A stretch of 64,000 bases of DNA, from contig BCIV01000017.1 of the NCBI GenBank assembly GCA_001600055.1, positions 496,001 through 560,000 on the forward strand. The letters run 5' to 3'. A program made the position numbers and the translations under genes. The stretch comes from Filobasidium wieringae. Its lineage: Eukaryota > Basidiomycota > Tremellomycetes > Filobasidiales > Filobasidiaceae. The notes beneath the pieces are model-generated. The model saw nothing but the letters and a program-made list of their open reading frames with translations, ran no database searches and was not told the origin of the DNA. Below are positions 58,301 through 64,000 of the stretch, piece after piece (positions within the stretch are counted from its first letter, which is position 1; each line of letters starts with the position of its first letter).

Positions 58301-61300
58301 AACTGGGAGGGAAGATCATTCGAAAGGAACGATTGAGGAAGAACTCTATAGAACGAGTCTTGTGTGCGTGCTCTAATCAGGACTTGACCGCCCCTCGATC
58401 CGATGTGGATCTCAGCTCCCTCCACACGTTTGGAGACTTGGTAGTCCATGCCTGGTACAGGAGAGGCAAACACCTGAAGTATTGCAGGACCAAAGACCTG
58501 TTGGTACAACGGTTGACTAACGATGCTGCGGGGAACCCTACCGATAGGCTTTCCGTCAACCAGTAGATCACCGGAATAAACACTTACGTGAACTGTTTGC
58601 GATATAGCCCCTTCTAGCGGAATTGTTCGTGCAGACACCCAAGAGGACGAAGAGGCAGTACCTCGAGACCAGTCAGAAGGAAGGGATACTCCGTCCCAGA
58701 CTCCCAAAATTACTGTTCTGAGCCCAGAGCCGTCCCGACTGATGATATCTCGTAAAACAGGCTGAATTTTATGGGCGATTTTACAGCGACGCATCAGCGC
58801 TTGATGTAGGATCGCGGGCAATTTTTCGAAAGATACCGGCATATGTTCGCTGATGATTATTTGGGCTGTCATAACGATAGCGAGGTCCTCCTGGGAATTG
58901 AGAGTGGCCGCTAAGTGTCCTGATTCTACGTCGAATGTCTCCAAACAAAGCAACGCGGAGCGCAGCAGTAAAAGGCTGGATCTCTCTTGTGCTCCTTCAT
59001 CCATATAATTCTCACTAATATGGCTTTTCAACCGCTCGCACCAGTTCAGCGTGACCTGCCGAATACTCTTCAGTAGGTCGAGGCAACCTGCGACCACTTC
59101 AGAGCTTAGTCTAAGTGATAACAACCTTAAAGTCAATTGTATTACTACCGTCAAGCTGTGGTGCTCTTTCCAATTCGAACGGACGTTTTGTAATCTCATG
59201 TCCAAGGCGATCAACAATTTCCGGTCGAACAAGATCTCGCCTAGCTCGCCGTGAGCTCGCCTTCGAACGTCGGATGAAGCGGTCCCTGCTTCCCATATCG
59301 CTTGCATGAACAGAGTGCGACAGCTGCATCGTTTTGGTTGAGTTCGAGACAACCAAGCTCCCGGAGGATATTGAGCCATTGCAGTCTCTCGCCTGCACGT
59401 AAATTACAGAAGGCAATGTATTCACAAACTTCGAGGCTGTCAGAGCACTCGCACTGTCTGGCCATAGTCTCATTTGCGGTATGATGACTGGTAACCATCG
59501 CCCATTCTAGGTTACCGTACTTCCCTGTTGGAAGATTGAAGGTGCAGTAGGCTTTGAAGCTAGCTGCGCCGACCACATCCGACAGCCATTGTCCCGCAGC
59601 CGTATTTACCAACTTATACTGCAAGCCATTGTTGACACAAACCTTATCTGCCGTTGTTGGGAAAGAAATATGACTGTAATGAGCCTGGAGAAAGGATTTG
59701 GTAGACGATTGGAGCGTGATTATGGGAGTACGAGAACTGGATTGACAGTATGATTCCAGTTGCACGTAGCTCCTTGCCATCCCATAGCGTTTATCGTTTT
59801 GGGGACCTATTGCCTGTCGACCGATATGGTTGTTTATCAGCCAGGTACTATCCCTCCAAGCAGCAAATGACACTGGTAAACCGAGTTCGAAGACAGCCGC
59901 CTTCGATTGCGTCGTGCTTTTCGGCAGCGAGTCCTCGTTGACGGTGATCCTCATGTTTGCGGCCTCGCGTTCAGTTTGGCATTTGTCGCAGTTGTATTCA
60001 TGATCAGAATAATGGCCGTTGTACGATCTCGTCATGGTATGGGCTAGCGATTTCGCAGTAGCCAACAATCTATCATATTTCGCCGAAAGAGACTTGACCT
60101 CCTTTACCTTCCGACCTCTACAATCCCGATCTGCGTTTTCGATAGCCATCTGTAGGCTTTGTAGTTCCTGCGATGTCCCAAAGTATTTGACAGCGAAACA
60201 CCTGTTTGAAGGGTCCGCGAAGATACTAGGATTGCCAAGGAAAGCGCAGTGGTGGCGCGAATTGATATAAGCTTCAATATCAGCTAGGCGCTTCATCTGC
60301 TGGAGCTTCGGAAGGAGAAGCGATTCCAGTACAGTAGCTGCAACTTCGGGCGGATACGTCGCCAGCAAAGGAATGTCCGCGATACAAAGCTCGTCGAGCG
60401 ACCTCCACAGCTCGAGTGTCGTTAAAAGTGCAAGCGAGAGCTCGAGTGGTTTGCCCTCGTAGTGCTCAATGGCGCACTTCCAATAGTCCTCGATGAGCAC
60501 ATTCAAATCGTCAAAGGCTTTGCTATCGGGCCGGGATATTTTCGTTGCCGTCCACTTCCTGAGATTGGTTTCCACCCACAATTCGAAGTCTGCGAGGTAG
60601 AAAACGGGGTCACCTTTGATGGCCGAGCGTTCCAACCTAGGAAGTGACTGTTGAGTGAGAAGTATTCGGGTCTGCTTGGGAGGTGTAAATGCTTGGGCTG
60701 GTCCAGAATCTGCCAACGGCTCGCAAGCCTTGATTATAGCCTGACGAGCGTTGGGGAGTGATAGGTACGTGGCCTGCTCCCATCCTTCTATAGGAACGGG
60801 ATTGACCGTTTCGGCTTTATCTGTGTACCGCCGCCAGATCTCTTCGAGATACTCTTTAGCTCGTGCGGATATTCCCATGACACTAGACGACGAGATATCC
60901 CCCCATTGCTTTTCAAACTTGCACGCTCTACGAGCAAGTTTCGCATGCAATACTGAGACGAGGTCAGGCTGAGATTCGGCCGAGCAAGCGAGATCCATAA
61001 GATGCGCAACGAGGTGCACCATGTATCGCTTGAATTCCTTCAACGCTTCAAGGTAAGTGAGGCGGGTCATAAGCGTACGTAAGACGGTCACACGAATGAC
61101 CAGCCAGAACGGTGACCTCTGCCAGCAAAGTTCGGTCTGGTTCCATAGAACGTCTTCTCGAACGCGCTTTTCCACGCTGAAGGTATCTTTGTTCGAGCCA
61201 ATCACGCCGAGAATCGTCATGAGCCAGTCAATGACCATTCCCGGGTCACTAGTCTCCCTGGTCTCTTTGACTTCGTTGCCGGCCTTTTTAGACTTGGGCG

Positions 61301-61883
61301 TGTACAGTTCAATGCTCTCCGTTTGAAGTTGACAGAGGGCCTTGACAAAAGAAGCTCGGAACTCATCCTTGAAGAACTCAGCTGAAGGACAGGTGACCGC
61401 ACGTCCAGGAAAACTCCTGATTAAGCGCCCGGTCGTGGACATGACAGCTTCAGTGGTGGAGGCGACCTCGAAAGCCTCAATCACAATAGTTCCTTCACTC
61501 CATCGATGAATGAACAATCCGGCATTCTGAGCGACAAGGTGGAGCATGATACAGTCTACCGCAATACAGATCAGCGCCCGCTTGTTTCATGTCGTTTCAT
61601 GAGTCAACGTACCATCAATGTCCATGTTAGAAAGCGCAGTGTCGAGCTGCTCAGCATCGAGTCCAGAACCTGATCTAACGCTCGACGATTGGCGCAGCAT
61701 TTGGGATACCGCCTTCCATGCCGCTAATGATCGATTGTCGTACTCGGAAAGTACGTTCTCGGTAAGCCGGAGCAAACTCTTCTCGATACCTGGAGTATCC
61801 CGTTCTTCGGTTTGAGGAAGCTTCGGGGGAAGAGCTATGTGATTTATCAAGCTGACCAAATGGTCGTCGTTGATTGGTTTCAT
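52321..61883 (-). CDS. giant DUF6606/DUF3638/DUF3645 protein, with one internal frameshift
   Basis: Protein of about 3,150 residues of a eukaryotic family often named ubiquitinyl hydrolase by automatic annotation, without readable proof here. Exons: 61613-61883, 53892-61555 and 52321-53837. N-terminus LVSLINHIALPPKLPQ marks DUF6606. The DUF3638 core holds a P-loop-like LQLNMGEGKSSVIVPM (GEGKSS at 55702-55719) and a DEAD-like VIDECDEIL (about 55320-55345). DUF3645 is FALQRKRWLVEYGL, MAVPYRAKGVPST, HPDVGIILTCLSYYYTGL. The C-terminal part has KDRLVQACMRLRSLG and SLYVDTQKGYERLCHFLG. At about 59310-59315 the frame shifts: family-like sequence stops in one frame (LNQNDAAVAL) and resumes in the next (FMQAIWEAG). 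One lost base explains this; a 53-nt intron would also restore frame but removes conserved residues. Confidence 0.88.
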
Positions 61884-63150
61884 GGTACGGGTAGTGCTAA
61901 CGCGAGAAAATGGCGATAGATCGCGATGTTCTGTCGTCTACGGTTGTAAGCTGGTTTGAGGTGCCAGTGACAGTGAGTTGAGAAGGATGTAGTCTGTGGC
62001 AAGTTGGGAAGGTCCGAATCAGAATGACTGCTGTTGCTGTACATATATCGCCGCGATCGCTGCTAGTCAGTTCTATTTGATGGATGAGGCTGATGAAGAA
62101 GCAGCCTCGTAAGAATCCACTCACAAGAAGCAAGAAGCATGATAGAACTTTTTATCCGATTCCGCTTAGCGCTGAAACAAGTCGGACGAAGTGAAACACG
62201 ACGACCATAGATCAATCATGTCTCGGAAGTCATTCTATTCGGCGATGGACCGTTTTCTTGGTGTGGAGCAACAGGGATGGAAAGGAGGTTCAAAGGATTA
62301 CCTTCCTTTGTGCGAGATCCGAGCTCGAGCCAGATCTTTCCGGTGTGATATCTCGCTTCTTGCATCCCAATCGGGACTAAAGAGAACCTCCCGTAAAGGT
62401 GCATTCATCGGAATATCTCCCGAGTTGGTTCGCACTGACTGAAATATTTCCCCAGTCGATTTGACGAAGTAATGCCATCGATCGGTCGGGTCGTAAGAGG
62501 GTGCATTTCCCGTACTGTCACACGCTTCAGAATACCCTCATCGTCTTAAACCACATCGTCGGTGCTTCCTTATGGCGGGGTGACAATTCAAATCTGAACA
62601 GCGGGCCCTACTGCAAGCTCTCTAGTGACCTCCGATCGAAATTTCGTCTCTATCGTCCCGATGGGACAGAACCCGATTATACACCCGAGCTCGAGCAGGG
62701 TCAATTACCGGATACAGCGTACGATAACGATGGTGGGTTATCCGCTCATGAACTTCCTCGCTGTACAAAGGTTCTCCACTTGAGTCCCGTCCAATCCAAT
62801 CGGTCCCCCACTCCAGCTTTTAGCGTATCTTCTCGTCCGAAAAGGAGTGCCCGGTTTCTTATCGAACAGTCATACACCATGGGAGCCGGTTGATTTGCCA
62901 TAACCAGGACCGGAAAGGTTGATACAATCTTCGAAGGCGTTCGTACTGTCTGATACGGCCAGACGTTATAGTCGGAAGAACCTCTCCGCTCAACTACGTC
63001 GCTACGTCGACATATTATTCGAACGATATCGAGGAGGAGTAAGGGATATGATGATGCGGCTGAGTCAATCTTCGTATACAGAGGAACGGGTCGAATAGAA
63101 GGTTAGTCTTTGCCGGTAGTATCATAAGGTCTTCGGTACGATACTTTTTC
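61884..63150. other. unresolved region with weak plus-strand frames
   Basis: A short frame from ATG 62218 (to 62442) and a 130-codon frame from a GTG at 62501 (to 62893, no early ATG) are both open. A third frame near 62920-63099 reads ARRYSRKNLSAQLRRYVDIL. They could be exons of one plus-strand gene, but I could not connect them and recognise no domain. Confidence 0.3.
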
Positions 63151-63723
63151 TCACACCCTCGAATGATGACTTTCATTCCCGTTTTCCTTGATTCTTCCTC
63201 CAATGCCCATTCGAAAAAGTAAGGACCGTTTGCATCCCCAGACGGACGAAGTTACGGCATTCCAACGGTAGAGATGGTCTACGATCACGGCCTCTAGATA
63301 GCTGGCAGACGACTCAGTTGCAAGGAACATATCGCAATAGCGATCCCTGATCAAATGGTTTGGTATCTGTTTGGCATCCGTGCGTCCTTTCTGTAGACGC
63401 TCTTTATGTCCACCGCAGTACACAGGAAAGTCGATTGTATGTATTTCATATAGACTATCTAGGTCATGTTCCTTGCAACGAAGGGAAAAGTTGATGGTAT
63501 CATTGACGATTAACCTTTGATAATTCAGGAATGACACAGCGACAGCTATCAGAAAGCGTTTCAAGGTCATCCTGACTGAAGGAAAATACGCGGAATATAG
63601 ATTTCCCTGCTGACGTAAGATGATATTTTTACCGGAAATAGAGCAAGGTGCTGCTTGATCAAGGACGAACCGTCCGGTCCCAGATCTCAGTACGTTATGG
63701 GCGAGAGGAACAGTATACTGCAT
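63151..63723 (-). CDS. hypothetical protein, single exon, weak
   Basis: 190 codons from ATG 63723 (frame open 19 codons further without ATG). Contains a hydrophobic stretch FLIAVAVSFLNY and CKEHDLDSLYEIHTIDFPVY. No domain recognised. It is the longest frame in the last 2 kb; coding status uncertain. Confidence 0.33.
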   Translation of the reverse strand: MQYTVPLAHNVLRSGTGRFVLDQAAPCSISGKNIILRQQGNLYSAYFPSVRMTLKRFLIAVAVSFLNYQRLIVNDTINFSLRCKEHDLDSLYEIHTIDFPVYCGGHKERLQKGRTDAKQIPNHLIRDRYCDMFLATESSASYLEAVIVDHLYRWNAVTSSVWGCKRSLLFRMGIGGRIKENGNESHHSRV

Positions 63724-63937
63724 GCTCAGTCTAGGAGGCTTAGGGCGATGGACGATGGCAGCTTTGCAAGGCAGCACCAAGTCGACGACCTGTTGTCAAA
63801 CGCGGTTTAATGAGATTCCACTTTGAGCCACGCGTAGACGCGATCTTGAACAACCTTCCCTTCCTACTTCTTATCATCCTCCCCTAGGTCTAGCTACCTC
63901 CTCCTCCTCCTCTAGACCACCCAAACCTCAGGGTAAC

Positions 63938-64000
63938 ATGCTCAAAGCTCTACCTTCACTGAAACCTACACTCTCATCCGATTCTCTTCTTGACAAAAAG
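63938..64000 (+). CDS. possible start of a plus-strand gene, truncated by window end
   Basis: ATG at 63938 follows a C/T-rich leader (CTCCTCCTCCTCC, about 30 bp upstream) like other leaders here, and 21 codons stay open to the window end (MLKALPSLKPTLSSDSLLDK). Too short to identify. Confidence 0.3.
   Translation, partial: MLKALPSLKPTLSSDSLLDKK

Noticed and set aside
59256..59330. 53-nt intron as the explanation of the DUF3638 frame change
   Set aside because: Possible by GT-AG rule and phase, but it would remove a block that looks conserved in both frames; kept only as an alternative.

Overview
The window is nuclear DNA from a fungus, most likely a basidiomycete yeast of the Tremellomycetes (Cryptococcus/Kwoniella-like). 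The evidence is dense short introns (mostly 45-95 nt, donor usually GTGAGT or GTAAGT), up to 16 exons per gene, compact intergenic spaces, genes on both strands, and intron-bearing tRNA genes. The class is inferred from gene architecture and remembered protein resemblance; no search was possible. Almost all exon models were built by hand. Each accepted model keeps frame across every junction and ends in a stop; the single exception is one frameshift, reported below.

Layout. 1-3232 (+): 3' part of an AVT/SLC32 vacuolar amino-acid transporter with a long disordered, RS-repeat N-terminus. 4349-5023 (-): CTR copper transporter. 5809-5895 (-): tRNA-Ile(AAU). 5896-8708: mostly gene-poor, with one weak multi-exon candidate. 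8709-10161 (-) and 10602-14725 (+): a divergent mitochondrial pair, complex I subunit NDUFS4 and a large AAA+ ATPase. 15476-16573 (-): a small unknown gene and a MAPEG-like membrane protein. 16836-18044 (+): NmrA/SDR-type NAD(P)-binding protein. 18196-21191 (-): TCF25/Rqc1 of ribosome quality control. 21192-24512: 3.3 kb without a recognisable gene, holding two repeat clusters. 24513-27833 (-): polo-like kinase, divergent from UBA3, the NEDD8 E1 subunit (28352-30594, +). Then on + a small hypothetical gene, a BAH-PHD chromatin protein and a GRAM-domain membrane protein. On - an SDR epimerase-like gene and a secreted alpha carbonic anhydrase follow. 40164-40250 (+): second tRNA-Ile(AAU). 40364-41129 (+): DUF1348 NTF2-like protein. 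41481-46088: divergent pair of an MFS permease (allantoate/DAL5 type) and a TauD-type Fe(II)/2-oxoglutarate dioxygenase, a likely sulfonate or organic-acid scavenging module. 46324-49692 (-): UTP4/cirhin. 50145-51867 (-): berberine-bridge-like FAD oxidase. 52321-61883 (-): a giant protein of about 3,150 residues (DUF6606/DUF3638/DUF3645) with a SecA/DEAD-like P-loop and an internal 1-nt frameshift. 61884-64000: poorly resolved.

Most of the window is conserved housekeeping. The parts least explained by known biology are the giant DUF3638 protein and its frameshift, the TauD/MFS pair, the gene-poor 21-24.5 kb stretch with repeated TGCC...GGCA hairpins, the purine-rich enlarged introns of NDUFS4, and the twin tRNA-Ile genes that differ only inside their introns.
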